Notes: a model not told the origin generated them from the sequence alone. Numbered from the stretch's first letter, positions 23,179 to 36,900 are shown. The stretch: 64,000 nucleotides of DNA from Bimastos eiseni (GCA_959347315.1 OY365806.1:21168900-21232899); one strand, 5' to 3'. Made by a program: numbers and translations.

Positions 23179-23225
23179 TTCACCTGCATGAAGCAACGTG
23201 ACCTGCTTCCGAAAAGAAGTCTAGA
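23179..23225. repeat. 47-bp direct repeat, copy 1
   Basis: Begins TTCACCTGCATGAAGCAACG; identical to 23769-23815 except one base (C/T), 590 bp apart. May bound an insertion or be parts of two element copies. Confidence 0.85.
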
Positions 23226-23768
23226 CTGCACATTTTTGAGCACATAACTCACAAAAACCTCATCAAGGACTTGTATATTTTGGATAGAAACTTCTCAAGT
23301 GATGCGATTGAAAATGGACGACATTGTCTTACATGATCAGTCTGCAGCCCAACTAAATAATATAAAACAATAAAAACATAATTAGTCATTATTATGTGCG
23401 TGACATGAGAGCAGGTTGCTGTCACATCTGACTTTCACATCTGCATTTTCGTTTCAAATTCTTCATTGAAGCTGATAACTTTCCGTCATACCATATGTAG
23501 AAGACATTATCCGCAATGAGGGATCACTGTTTATTGATATATTGCTCTTGTTGCCTTCATTATGCTCAGTTTACTTTGAGCTGTCATTAATTGTCGTTGA
23601 CAAATTCTTTTTCTGAAAGATATTGAATTTTTTACCAGGGAGATTTAATCCTGCAGCCGTTGTCATGGTCACCGCCAGCTGCAATTGGTCCCTAATGCTA
23701 TACGGGATTAATAAGTAACAGGCGATGAAAGATGCTGAAGAAGCATATCAAGGGTTCAACGCAGCAAA

Positions 23769-23815
23769 TTCACCTGCATGAAGCAACGTGACCTGCTTCT
23801 GAAAAGAAGTCTAGA
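23769..23815. repeat. 47-bp direct repeat, copy 2
   Basis: Second copy of the repeat at 23179-23225. Downstream of both copies lies a weakly similar ATCAAGGA...TGTATATT segment (23262 and 24012), so the repeat may be part of a larger diverged unit. Confidence 0.85.
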
Positions 23816-24279
23816 AAGGGTCACCACCATCTCAAACGATGACTGAAGGTGGAACAGAGGGAGATGCAACAGAACACAAGTTGCATCAGCTGCTGCTGCT
23901 GCGTCATCGCGTGCATGTCGATATAAAAAAAAATGCAAGGTAGACAATGGAATAGCCCGCCATAAATGTCTGTGTATAGCAGACCTTAACGAAGCCTGAT
24001 ATAAAAGTGATATCAAGGATATGTATATTATGTCCGGTAATTAAAAACCTGATTCTGTGTTTCAAGATCAGGTAGCACTAATCCGACCAGTCGACCAGAG
24101 GAGAAGGTAGAACAGGAGACTTGATAGATAGCTGGCTATATATCAATGTTTATATGTTGGGACGAGATATTAAATTTGCGGGAAGAGTTCTTAATTGGAT
24201 TTTATTGGTACCAAAAAAACACGAGAATATGACAAGCAACAAGTTAACATAAATGAATATTCTGGCTACACAGGGAACC

Positions 24280-24960
24280 TAAAGGGGTCAAAGATCCCGC
24301 TATCCAGGGGCCCCTATGTAGAATTTATAAAATGGCAATGGGTACCAATATTAATAACATTTGCATATCAGGTAAGTAAAAATAGATAGAATCTTAACTA
24401 GTGCCTTAACTAAGGGCTCATTGCTTCCACTGAATAGACACAAACACAAACATTCAATGCTTAGAGGTGTCTTCAAGCAAATAGAGGCAAAGTTTCTTTT
24501 TAAATAATCCAAAATTCTCTGGTGTTGAATATACAATACATTGAATGGAGAACAATCGAGTATTTGTGTGTGCATAAGGGGGTCAAAGAATGTCGAGTTT
24601 TTTGTTTGATAGGAGTGGCGACCAGAGGTGACGTCAAAAAGTTATTAAAAACACGTGGTTGTGGTGATAAGTCATAATTATAGCGATACATAAACTCTCC
24701 TATTTGCATCCGCTTGATTTTATCAACACTTAAAACCTCGTATTTTTCAAAATACTGAGAACTGTGTGCTAAGGAATGTTTGCAATTATATCTGACAGCC
24801 TTTTTTGGAAAGGCGGTGAGTTCCTTAAGATTAGAACTATAGGTGGAGGTCCTAATTAGATTGCAATAAGTTAAGTATGGATAGATGAGAGAATATTAAA
24901 GTGTAGTCCGGATAGAGAGGGTTTCAATTTTTTAAAGCAAATGATGATGTTGAAGGTTGA
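24280..24960 (-). pseudogene. LINE ORF2 C-terminal remnant
   Basis: The - strand frame at 24709-24500 reads MQIGEFMYRYNYDLSPQ then VFNNFLTS, resembling the post-RT segment '(G)xFMYxY..LPxxFxxFF' of jockey/CR1-type elements. Further along, LFKKKLCLYLLE resembles the element's C-terminus. Several stops and frame changes. Outer limits are approximate. Confidence 0.5.
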
Positions 24961-26189
24961 AATGTTGTTGTGTCAAAGAGCTCCGTTGCTGGAAATTAGT
25001 CGCTGTGCCTTGCAATTGACGAGAAGTTATACACAAATGAAATTTACAATTCTGCGATAATTATATTTTCATTCTCGTACATTTGTAGGCGTATAGCAAA
25101 ACTATACACTAACACGCACCAAGCGACAAGAACGTAAACTGCGCTCAGCTATTGAATGAGTAAGTAAGTAGGCGCGTGATTATCCATCGGTTGAATAGGA
25201 ATAGTCGGTGGAGAATTGTCATCAGTCAGGCGAGTGATATTTATCGTGCACTATCGCATAGTATCTTTGAGCGATTTCGTGGAGTGCTAGAATGCACATG
25301 TAGTGCACGATTGCTATACTTTCCTATTTCGTAAAAATTATGTGGAGAATTGTTAGAAACTATTTCGAAAGGAATTGATGACAAATGAATCGACCGTCGT
25401 AGCAACAATTTAATGTTTAATTCAGCGGACGTTGCAGAGCAGATCAATCATGAAGTAAGTAAGATGAGATGTGGCATAAATACTAGAACAGCAAAATATA
25501 TAAACGAATCGTATCACATGGCATGAAATACAGTAGATTTCATACAGTCGACCTCACACATAGTGATAGAAACAAACACACCAGGACTCAAGCAGAGGAA
25601 CACACAGACATTAGAACATACAAATCAACGTATATTAACTCTTAGATTCATATAATATACGTATATAGACATGGAGTTTATATATATATACGCATACGTT
25701 ATCACATTAATCTATATATATATATATATATATATAGCCTATATGGATGGATACATGCATGCATACTATAGGCCAATTAATCCCCATAATTAATTGTAGA
25801 CCTAGGTCAATCAGTTTCGCTTTATAATATTGATAGGCTGAATTGAAAGGCTACACATACGAGCCAATTTCCGACCTGACCTGTTAACGTCATAATTTCT
25901 TGTCACTCGATTGCTCATTGGACAAAATTGGAGTGGTTGTCAGCGCGCGTGCGTATACGGACGGAGGGTCGCCTAAACAAGGGCGTTCAGTGTACCATCG
26001 ACAGATGAACGCATTGACGAACCGAGACCGACAGCTATACCTTCGAACAACGTTCAGCAACCGTCGAGCCGTATAATTACATGCGCTGAATTATTAAGAA
26101 GTTAGGCACCTCCATCCATTTCCATCGTCGGTGATTATGGACGACTTACTCCATGTGACGATGCGCAGGAAGGGAGGCAATGGCAGGGA

Positions 26190-28000
26190 TCACGAGTTGA
26201 AGCCGGATCAACCAGGCACACTGCGACAGGAGGGAACTCTAAAAGCCGAAAGGAGCGAGTAGAATAAGACACGGAGATTGCAGTGGAAGCTGGAAACGGA
26301 AGTGCCAGAAGGCAGGTGGAAGCGGAGAGCTGGACATCGATCGACGCCTGGAAAAGGAGAGAAGGGCATCTCTAAAGAGATATAGAGTTGTGCTTCAAAG
26401 AGGAAGAGACTCGCGTCCCTTATAAAAAATTCAGCAACAACGAATTGAAAGATGCGACAGAACTGAGCGAAAACTGATCGAAAGTCCATCAGCCTCTTAA
26501 CAACTCTGGTGCTACATCATCAAGCGTATCACAGCCTCTGTGTCGTCGGCCACAGCGCAGCAGCAGCAGCAACAGCAGTTGCAGCAACCGCGTGTAAGAA
26601 GGCGTCTTGTTTGGTCGGTCAATCGCTGTTCGTTGTGCGGACCTGTCTCTGGGCGCAGGTGCTGAAAAGAGGAGAGGACGATCTGTCAGATGTTGATTGT
26701 ATTCGTCTGGACGAAGTAGGAGGAGAAGGGTGACGAGTAGGAGGAGGAGTAAATGAAGGAGGAGGACGAGTAAAAGAAGGAGGAGGACGAGTAAAAGAAG
26801 GAGGAGGACGAGTAAAAGAAGGAGGAGGACGAGTAAAAGAAGGAGGAGGACGAGTAAAAGAAGGAGGACGAGTAAAAGAAGGAGGAGGACGAGTAAAAGA
26901 AGGAGGAGGACGAGTAAAAGCCCTATAGCGCAACTATACAAAGGCGGAGGACGGCAACGAGCAAAAGCAGACGAAGGAGGAGTAGGAGGAGAAGGAGGAG
27001 GAGGAGAAGGAGGAGGAGGAGGAGGAGGAGACGGAAGAGATGAGAATTTGACAACGTTGAAAGGAAATGGAAGTACGGAGAGTTGGAGATCAACTGAGAA
27101 AGGGAGGACTTTAGACAGGTCGAAAACTGCCAAGAGATGGGAAATGTTGGAATCGATGTAAGTAAGATCGGGTGAAGAATGAATTGGATGTGAAAGAGCA
27201 TCACTCAGAGAACAAGAGAAGTGCAGAGATACATACAAGGATGCAGGCAAAGAGACAAAAGTGGGATTGAGGACCATCGGATATTTCGAACAAAGACAGA
27301 GATCAACGAAGAAAGACAGAAACGCAAAACAAACTTGAAAATAACTCACACCAAGTTAGAGACCGAACGCACGAGATCAGTTGTAAACATACGCCGACAA
27401 CAGCTTAACAGGCAGGCTATAAAACAAGTAGACCGAGAGGCATAGAAGCAGGAAGGCAGAGAGGCAGACTCGCAGACAGGCCGGCAGGCAGGCAGGCAGC
27501 CAGACAGCCAGCCAGCAACAGCGCGGCTTGTATTTTGCGATAGTGCGTTAACAGAAGGCAGAGAGACGGCAGGCACGTTTACGATCTTCGTCAGCGCAGT
27601 TGTCGCTAAGGCATCGAAGGATTAGGCGACGAGACGGACTAAGGCTCGACCGACCGACCGACCAACCGACCTACTGACCGACCGACCGACCGACTGCCTG
27701 GTCATCGTTTCCTCCCTATCACATGGAAAGGTTAGGCACATGCGATGCGGTAATTCGATTTCCTCACGGAGAGACTGAGTACATCGCAGTCGGTGTAGAT
27801 TACGGTCAGAGAAAGAGTCGCCTGAAGAAGGAGCGTTAAGTTCTGTGTTAGCGCAGTGAGCAACCACCATAGCTGCTGCTCTCGACTAGTAGTCTAATCT
27901 ACCAGTCCTAACAAAGAGCAGACGACGGAGGCGGTCGGAAAGAGCAGGAGGAGGTGGAGGAGGAAGAGGAGGAAGAGGAAGCGAGAAGCGCTGCCACCCT
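26190..28000. repeat. Purine-rich block upstream of gene B
   Basis: About 1.8 kb with strong G/A excess on the + strand. Includes a 21-bp tandem repeat (GAAGGAGGAGGACGAGTAAAA, about 26750-26920), GGA runs (26975-27035, 27940-27985), CAGG/CAGC runs (27475-27510) and GACC tetranucleotides (27640-27705). A 286-codon Leu/Pro-rich frame on the - strand is a composition artefact. Confidence 0.8.
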
Positions 28001-28090
28001 TTCTATCCTACATACAGAACGACGACGCATTATGTGAAAATAGAATTTATTGGTCGCTGAAATTAAGTTCCAAACGGTTCTTGATATAAG

Positions 28091-28142
28091 ATGATTGCGC
28101 GGATTATTCTGAGTCAGTTATGGATAATTTGTCACCTTCAAG
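28091..28142 (+). CDS. Gene B exon 1: signal peptide (candidate)
   Basis: ATG at 28091 (context AAG before it) opens MIARIILSQLWIICHLQ and meets a donor CAAG/GTATTT at 28143, leaving phase 1, which fits the acceptor TTATAG ending at 32155. The peptide is hydrophobic with a basic residue at position 4, as in a signal peptide, and would be followed by A-S-A, a plausible cleavage context. Both putative first exons are preceded by GATATAA within 10 nt of an ATG. No other equally good exon was found between 21.2 and 32.1 kb, but I could not search exhaustively. Confidence 0.55.
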
Positions 28143-31100
28143 GTATTTACATCATTTTCTGTGTTTGACGTAACCTATTACGGTAAATAGTAGGGCTGAG
28201 CTATGTATGCAAGCGTAGGCCTTCCCAGTCGCAAAATTAGTCAATTAGTTACTACACCACTGCGTAGTAACTAATTGACTTATTTTGCATCGGCTATTGT
28301 GTTAAAACTGTTGCGTTTGATGGGTTCTAATTGGCTTGAATTGCATTTCATGGCACTACATTCCATTGTATTAGCACTTTCATTTGTTTCCACGTACATT
28401 AACATATATACACTACTGTACAGTGGATAGTACTGTACTGTTTGCTGAATTTATATAGCGTATTTCTTCTAAGGTGCTCTGTTTTACATAAGTTCCAGAG
28501 CAGGTATATATCTGAGACTGAGTAAAAACTGGTGGTGATTCGCTGATTCTACAAGATGCTGGGTTGGATAATAATCGAAATTAACCAGATTAATATTTTT
28601 TATAATTAAATAGTCATAACATAATTGAATTATCTCTAAGTTAGTACATGCCCAGTCATTTCTACCAGTCATAACACGTCCGCATCTCTCTCCCTAATCC
28701 TTCAAACTCCGAATCCACTGCTGACCATGGGAATCCCTCCTATGCCAATCATAGGAGGCCCTGTGGTCACATGGTACCATCAGAGTTGTAAGCCAAATGA
28801 GGGAAGATGAAACTGCTATAATATATGTCATCATAGGACCAGAAGATATAGCCGCCCATATCTAACTGGTAACTACGCTGCACGTTACAGTTAATCCCAG
28901 CAGTAACGAATTACTAAGCACCAATACCAGAAGAAACCGATCACAACGAAGCCCAACCCATTTATGGTGCGCCCATGCATACTACTTCTACAGTACCATT
29001 ACATAATTATGGGTGTTGCCTTTGTAAAAGAAAAGAGTCGCTGTCCCTTTAGGACCACTGCAGGCTCTATGCATGTACATTGTACGTATCTTGCAGTGCA
29101 TGCATTTTTAATGCATATAATTATAACGAGGTCCTGTCAGATTTCAATTATCGTGTATTTGTACTTGTATTTGTACTTGTATTTGTACTTGTATTTGTAC
29201 TTGTATTTGTACTTGTATTTGTACTTGTATTTGTACTTGTATTTGTACTTGTATTTGTACTTGTATTTGTACTTGTATTTGTACTTGTATTTGTACTTGT
29301 ATTTGTACTTGTATTTGTACTTGTATTTGTACTTGTATTTGTACTTGTATTTGTACTTGTATTTGTACTTGTATTTGTACTTGTATTTGTACTTGTATTT
29401 GTACTTGTATTTGTACTTGTATTTGTACTTGTATTTGTACTTGTATTTGTACTTGTATTTGTACTTGTATTTGTACTTGTATTTGTACTTGTATTTGTAC
29501 TTGTATTTGTACTTGTATTTGTACTTGTATTTGTACTTGTATTTGTACTTGTATTTGTACTTGTATTTGTACTTGTATTTGTACTTGTATTTGTACTTGT
29601 ATTTGTACTTGTATTTGTACTTGTATTTGTACTTGTATTTGTACTTGTATTTGTACTTGTATTTGTACTTGTATTTGTACTTGTATTTGTATGTACACAG
29701 GACCACATGAATGAATGTATGCATAATGTAACCTATGTAAAGCCGTGTTTTGCATGAAAGAGCGGCGCATAACTGAACAATGGTAGAGATGACGTTTGAT
29801 TAATCTCTAGCGAAATACCCATCTTGTATCTCATGGTTAAATGTTAGCTTATGATTCCACTGGTGCTGAGGAGGGCAATACATGAGCGCCTGCATTGGTC
29901 TACATAGACTTGATATTCATCGATGCATGTTCTGGCCCGTTCATTGTGTCCTTTGAGAGGATACGCTTCGTCTACGTAGGCCTATAGTCGACCGATTCTG
30001 CTCGATCTATTGTCTCATTCGTCTGCGGTGTTTCCCGTCCGAAGAAATATACAGAATGCATCCGTTGACATCGGGCGCCGCCGACTAAACCTAAGCCCGT
30101 CGTCGTGTGAATTATAGCGACAAAATGTCATCAGAACAGACGGCGTGCGTTCGTCAGATGTTATCGATCTCTTTGGCGTCGGTTCGATCGATCTGTGTAC
30201 ATCAAAGACTATCGGTCTATAGTTGTTCTGCAGTTCCGACGAACACTATCGATGTCGTTCATCACCGCCGACAGGAACAAGAAATGGCGCGCTGGATAAC
30301 CGACGGATGAACGGAATGATGGGTCATCCACTCGTTTATCTATTCGTCTGCTGAGGAGGCAAATAGGCGCCTGGAAAAACGGAGAAGCGACTCCAGGGGA
30401 AGAGATGCGTCGACGGAGAGATGATGTATTGGACTCTGTTGAATTGTACACATAACAATATGGTCATAAACCATGCTTACTCATCACAAGCGAGATGTAC
30501 AAGGGCTATAAAACAGGTCTAATCTATATCAAGTTTAATGTATCCAAGGACCATAAGCCAGGTATATCTATCGCATTCCAGATATCTAAGGATCATACCT
30601 AATCCATGGCACAATATATATGCATGGGCCATATGCCTGATCCATCATAATTTGCAATTGAGATTCAACAGCTGATGTATGGACAATTTATGTACACTTT
30701 GTATCGACTGGTGGAAGTATAGATGGTCCTGCAACAATGGTCCGTGGAATATTTAGCACGTACATTGCAATAATGATCGGTGAGTGGCTCACAATCATTG
30801 GGAACATCATCAATCATGACAATAGCAGATTAATAGCCACCAATTATCTCTAATACATTATTTAACGACCCTTCACATTTTGGACACGGCGCCAAAGTCC
30901 ATTAAATAAATGAATATACATGTACATGTATGCGTATTATATATATATAAATCATATATGATGTGTAGTATGCATTAATATACACTAGGCCTATATATTA
31001 TTGTATATATAATGTATAAATGTATATATAGCCTACATCGTGTTATATTCTTCCAATGCATGACTCTTATACACTTTCATTCTTAATTATGGCTTCTCCG

Positions 31101-33911
31101 AGGCAAATGCATTTCAACCAACATCCGCCATAAATTTAGCCAGGTATGCATCTGCCTATACCTGTCTCTGGACGCGTTTTCCTATTCGTTAGGGATAAAT
31201 CTTCTGCGACCAATACTTCGGCACAAAAACAAACGAAATTTTTGCTTCTACGGCCGAACCCATACAAAACTTAGCGCATAAAGGCCTTTAGCTGCTTGCA
31301 CTATTGCCGCTACGCTGTTTCTAAGTATAGTGTAGCAAAACTAGGCCTAGAGGCTATAAAAACCTAGTCATATAAACTTAGGCATTCTACGCACATGCAC
31401 CTGTCAGATGCAAAAAAACACCACTTTCTACTTACTACCTTAAGACTTAATTAATCATTTGAAGCTCACTCCTTAATTAAGGTTATTGTATCAAATAGCA
31501 TCTATCACAACTTAGGCTTACAAATTTGAGCCTCTGGATCCAAACCTATATAGCATCAAATGTTGCTATGCAGATGAAATGATGACAATGTCAGTGAAAA
31601 CGCTGTCTGTTCGATTGCTGTGATTTTGTCGGCTCATATATAGCGAAAAATGATAATTGATAAATTGAAGAGTTTCTATGTTATCTCTTACGTTTCTCAC
31701 CTTTGAAGTCATGTCCCCAATGCATTATTCATGACTTCAAATAGGTCCTATCGTCTTACCTTGCGTACAATGTGTGTGTGAATGTCATGGGAACATAAAA
31801 AAACTGCCATGAACGCGTTGCACGAACTCACTGCTCTTTAGGATATATACATATTTATATATATAAAATTATATATATATAATTATATATATATAAAATT
31901 ATATATATATAATTATATATATATATAATTATATATATATATAATTATATATATATATATATTCACACCGTCGGAGCTGGATCTGTGCTCACAACTCCTA
32001 GACTGCTTCCAAAACAGGCTGTCTTCGATTTAAAGACACTCTGGTATGCATCATTTCATACAGCATGCCCGTATGATGTTAGATACACGCACTGGTCTAA
32101 GCTTCAGTCCTATAGGCCTAGGCCTACAAGGGCATTCTCTTTGCTGTTCTTATAGCAAGCGCAATGGAATACTGCCTCATGGAGAGATTCGAAGCGTCCT
32201 GTCCACAAGAATCGTTCATCCTCATTAAATCCGCCTTCTATGGTCGAATGAAGATGGGAAGGTGTCTGACACGTGACTACTACATCGGATGTCATGCTGA
32301 CGTCACGGCTCAGCTCGACGTCCAGTGTTCTGGTCGCAGTTACTGCCATCTGTCGGTGCCTGAGTACAGGCTTCTCAAGATAGTTCCTTGTCCTCAGGAT
32401 CTCGTCTTCTACCTTCAAGTCGATTTCACCTGCGTAACAGGTTAGTGAACCCAACCAGATTGACGTCGCATGAAACTATAGCCGATATCCCTTGCATTTC
32501 CTGCAAAATAAATTCGAAGTATGCCTACGCTGACGTTATTTGATTGGATTTAACAGGATTGGATTTTACAGGATTATAGTATATTATGTTAGAGATTATA
32601 GAGCATAGAAGGATCATATAATTAATTAATCCTACGATGCTGCTCCACAGTTGGATTTGTGAAGACATAGCGTGACAAAAGACATAATTCATACGATATA
32701 TCATAATATTCTTGCCATATCATTGAGAGATGAAACATAAGATTATTATCATGGAAATTAAACTATGAAAAGCATGATTATTATTTGCGAATGCTTGACT
32801 TGCTGAGCCAGGGCCTTGCAGCTTCCTAGACCCTTTGATTATGAAGGGACAGGAGAAAGCCCGGAAAAAACTTGATGAAATGTCGTGATGCAGGCTACGC
32901 ATGATATCACAAGATAAACGATATTTGAAAAACATTAGTTTGTAAAACGCTTAGTTATTAGGCTGGATTAGGTTAATTTTGCGTCTGATGTTAAAATAGA
33001 AACTGAGTCTGTTGCATAATAGCAATTCATTAAAGTAACACAACCACGTGTGCAGAAGCCTGCATCCCAAGACACGACATGACATGGCATGACATGATAA
33101 GATGAGGGCATGACATGATACGACATGACATGGCATGACATGATAAGATGAGGTCATAACATGATACAACATGACATGATATGATAAGACGTGGCATGAT
33201 AGTAAGCGCGATCGGACGTAACTTGTAAGAGAAGTGTACAGACTGGTATATAGTGATTATAGCAACTATATCTGCATGTCATTGTCGAAGGACAGGCGTC
33301 TGGTTAGGATTATTTTCTGATAACGAGGCTCAGAAATATTGCAATGACTGTTGCATTCGTCCAGTTGACATTGTAAACCGATCTATGTGTACCACTTCTT
33401 CTCTACGCACATCACCACCAACACCACCAACACCACCAACACCACCGCCAACACCACCACCAACATCATCATCATCAGCAGCAGCAGCAACAACATCAGA
33501 AGCAGCAGCAGTATCTTCGTGGGTCGTTGTCATCATTGTCGTCGGCCTTCCCGCAACACGCAACACATGTACATGCAGTTGCAGTAGCTACCTAGGCATT
33601 GCAACCATTTGAGGGTCATACTACATCCAAATCCTTGGCTCTTCACTTAAAGAGATGAATGAATCGATGCATCTGGACATATGTCCATTATTATTATTAT
33701 TATTATTATTATTATGAATTGCGCATTTCATGGATGGCTATAGCGTGTGTTTAAAGGTAGTTAAAGAAAAAGTATTTGATTTGTTTGATAGGATTATTCT
33801 AAGGTTATCATTATTATTATTAAAATTTATTAAAATTTATTATTATTATTATTATTTATTATTATTTTTATTATATTTATGCACGTTGACATAAGTATTT
33901 ACTATGTAGGC

Positions 33912-33955
<44 letters not shown>

Positions 33956-36900
33956 GTTTCACATTATGCTGTTATCGCCCATGATGAGCTAAGTGAGTGT
34001 TGGCAATGTCCCGAAGAGGCAGGCGGCGTTCCCACGCTGAAGAACAACCGAGATACGTTGGAACAGAAATGACGTCTCCATTGGATCGTGGGTTGCAGCA
34101 CTCGTTCGACTACCCAACTCTGAGATGAACTGCAGTCCTTCACTGCTCCAAGCGCCGCCGGATTCCAAGGAGAGGGCTACGAAGTCGTGGGTGTTGGTTA
34201 TGGTGGAATACTTGGCCCTCTTCGTCTTAGCTGCGCGTTCGGCTGCTTCGCCAGCTCTGATAGATGTGTCGACAAGATGTGACTTGGCGTAGGTGTCGGG
34301 CACTGTCACATCCCATGCCAGACATCGACCACGTGTCCAAGGAATGAGCGTGACGCCGTCCGGTCGCTTTCCATCTTCTCTTAGCAAGCCGAGAGGTTCC
34401 TTTTGCGCTGGAATCTTCGCCCTGCCAAGAGCTTTTCAGATGACATCGTTCAACATGCTATGTCGTTGATGTTTTCCGCTGCCTCTTCTACAAATTAGTC
34501 CCTGGAGCTCTTTTGCGTCGACGCTCTCTTGACATTGGTGACACAAATGTGGCTCGCAGAGCGTCGTTCCTAGCCTCAACCGACGACGTTCAATTAATCG
34601 AGCAGGAATCAAAGAATCTGGGATTGCTATTGAACCGCAGCAAATGCGAAATCGCGTGTCACAACACCCAGATGCCGAACAATGACCCTGCGTTCCAAGA
34701 GTTCACGAGCATAGCTCGTAACAATAATAATAATAATAATTATTATTATTATTATTATATATGATGGTACAATATCTTTATTCATCTACACGGTGCGTAT
34801 TGGAGCCTTGCTGACCTCCTGTGGCCTCCTTCGCCAGCTATTATGCTGATGATGTAAAGGCAAGCAATCATTGCACTTCTGCGTGGTTGCGCTGGGACGG
34901 CGGTACGTAGATGTTCATGCTATGGATACCCACTTTGGTTGGCTTGGCTGACCTCTAACTGCATTCTCCTTAGCGCCCCTAAAACTTAGTTTATTTGGAT
35001 GTGGGGGCGGGGGGCGTTGACAGGTGCGTCTTGCCTTTCATGATTTCCTGCATAACAATCAGCAGCTTATCCGTGGTTGTAACTATCAGCAGCGGATTGT
35101 TTTCGTCCCTGATCTCATGACGTTGCTGCAACATTGCTCATTTCTTTTGTCATCAGCCTACCTTGGTCCTTGCCTTTTTCACCAGCCGATTAGACCGCTG
35201 CTGCTTGGTCCCGATTGACCTTCCTTGAGCATTGATAGCCCGCCTCGATCGGATTCCTCGGTATGCTGCGCGCCTCATAGGGCGGGTTTAGGACAAAACC
35301 CCTCAGACAAACCCCCTCTGACATACACCCCCTGTTTTAGGCACGACATTAAGCCCCCGGAAAAAATCCCTCCCCTCTTGCCCTAACTTGCTCCTGCAAT
35401 TAGAAGCCATACCATAATAACTGACGCTACTAACAAAGTCTGCACAACATTTTCAAGTGACACTCAGTACGACTATTAGTCTAACTCAGAGGCGTCCAGA
35501 TAGGGGCGGGTTTTTTTTAGTCTTGACTAACTGACACTTAATTGGAACCAGGGTGTTCGTCTCCATCAGTTAGAGGGCGATTGACGCCACTGGTCTAACT
35601 TATATAAGAAATCATATAACAGATAACACACATACGCTCTGCATAGACTCACCTGACGCGTTACCAGCGGTGGTTTGGAGCCGGTTCGGTCAGGTTCGTG
35701 CGAACCGTTAGTTCAAAATAATAAATATGCCTAAAATCAACTACTAATTTCAAAAAAATCAAAATTTTTTTAATTGAAATTTTTTTTAATTGCTCCATTT
35801 GACGTCAAAAACTTAAAAATTCTTGGCGGATGGACCCGAAACTCCGCTGTAGGAGCTTCGTGGGCCCAGACGCCAGACCCCCTAATCGTAATTTGACTGA
35901 CTGTGGCGGTGACCGATATGGCATAAGGGGACATACTAACTGCGAACCCTTTGTTACAAATTTGGCAATACACCGCTGCGTGTTACAGATAGCCTATAAT
36001 GAATTACGCGCAGTGGTGCCTTCAGTGTACATAGACCTATCATACATTAACAACAAAAAGACCAAAGAACTGATTAACTGTTTGCTATTTAACTATTGGA
36101 CGACGATACCTGAGTGACCGCATCAGACTTTGAAATGACACATATGACACATGCTTTACTTCAGATTTTAAAGTATACACACGTTTCTAAAAAATAAAAG
36201 TAAAAAAGTAACAAAAATTTATTCTTAGGGGGTGGTTTTGTCCTACTTAGGGAGGGGGGGTTGTCAGAGGGGTTTGTCCGCGACCCCATTGTGCGCCTGT
36301 CTAAATACACTCCTGTTTCGGACTACATGAATGATAATTTGCACTGTCTTCCCATCACACAACGCATCAGCCATAGAAAAGCTTCGCAGGTCTGACGATG
36401 CCTTCTTCGCTCTGTTCCGATCTATCTGCGGGTGCTCTGCTGCCCTGTCTCAGTCATAGCTGTCCGTCGATAAAAGGTCTTCGTTCTTACGGTGACCAGT
36501 TCCTGGTCCCTCGTCCAATCTCCTTTACCAGACAGCACCGTGCTTTCTCAGTTGTTGACCGCGTCATCTGCACCCACTCCCCTTTGAGTAGCGACTTCTG
36601 CCAATGAGTAATACGCCTTTGTTTCACAGGCTGCTCAAATCTGATTTCTATCGCCGTAGTTGGGCTGGAAGCGCCTCCGTCGAGTATCCTCTTAATGGGG
36701 TGCCATATAAATGTTCAAAATGAATGAATGAATAAATTTATATAGGCTTTTTTTTACATATGTTCTCATGGAACACAATGAAACATTTCCTTTTATCCAC
36801 TAAGGCCTCTTTGTCAGGGTACAACATTATTCAGTGCTCTTACAAAGTCTTTGCTAAATTGCGTTGATCAGTTTACGGGCCTCGATGATCAAGAAGACTT

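Larger units (their letters stand above)
21191..28090. other. Spacer between genes A and B
   Basis: Contains, in order: a TCC tract, an L2-like tail, a mariner-like element (22243-22868), a pair of 47-bp direct repeats (23179, 23769), LINE debris (24280-24960), (TA)n sequence (25670-25740), and a long purine-rich block (26190-28000). No protein gene is supported. Confidence 0.55.
28143..32155 (+). other. Gene B intron 1
   Basis: Contains a microRNA-sized hairpin (28231-28288), an L2-like tail trace (28450-28495, ATTTATATAGCG), the 12-bp array (29155-29690), and AT-rich repeats (31850-31965). 29700-31840 shows nothing recognisable. Confidence 0.55.

Noticed and set aside
26489..27349. 286-codon Leu/Pro-rich frame on the - strand
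   Set aside because: Pyrimidine-triplet composition only; no domain, no conserved signature, and it lies in the purine-rich block.
29080..29770. Five overlapping open frames of 186-248 codons on both strands
   Set aside because: All are products of the perfect 12-bp repeat.
32110..32454. 114-codon antisense frame over the gene B lectin exon
   Set aside because: Shadow; the sense frame carries the conserved SUEL cysteines.
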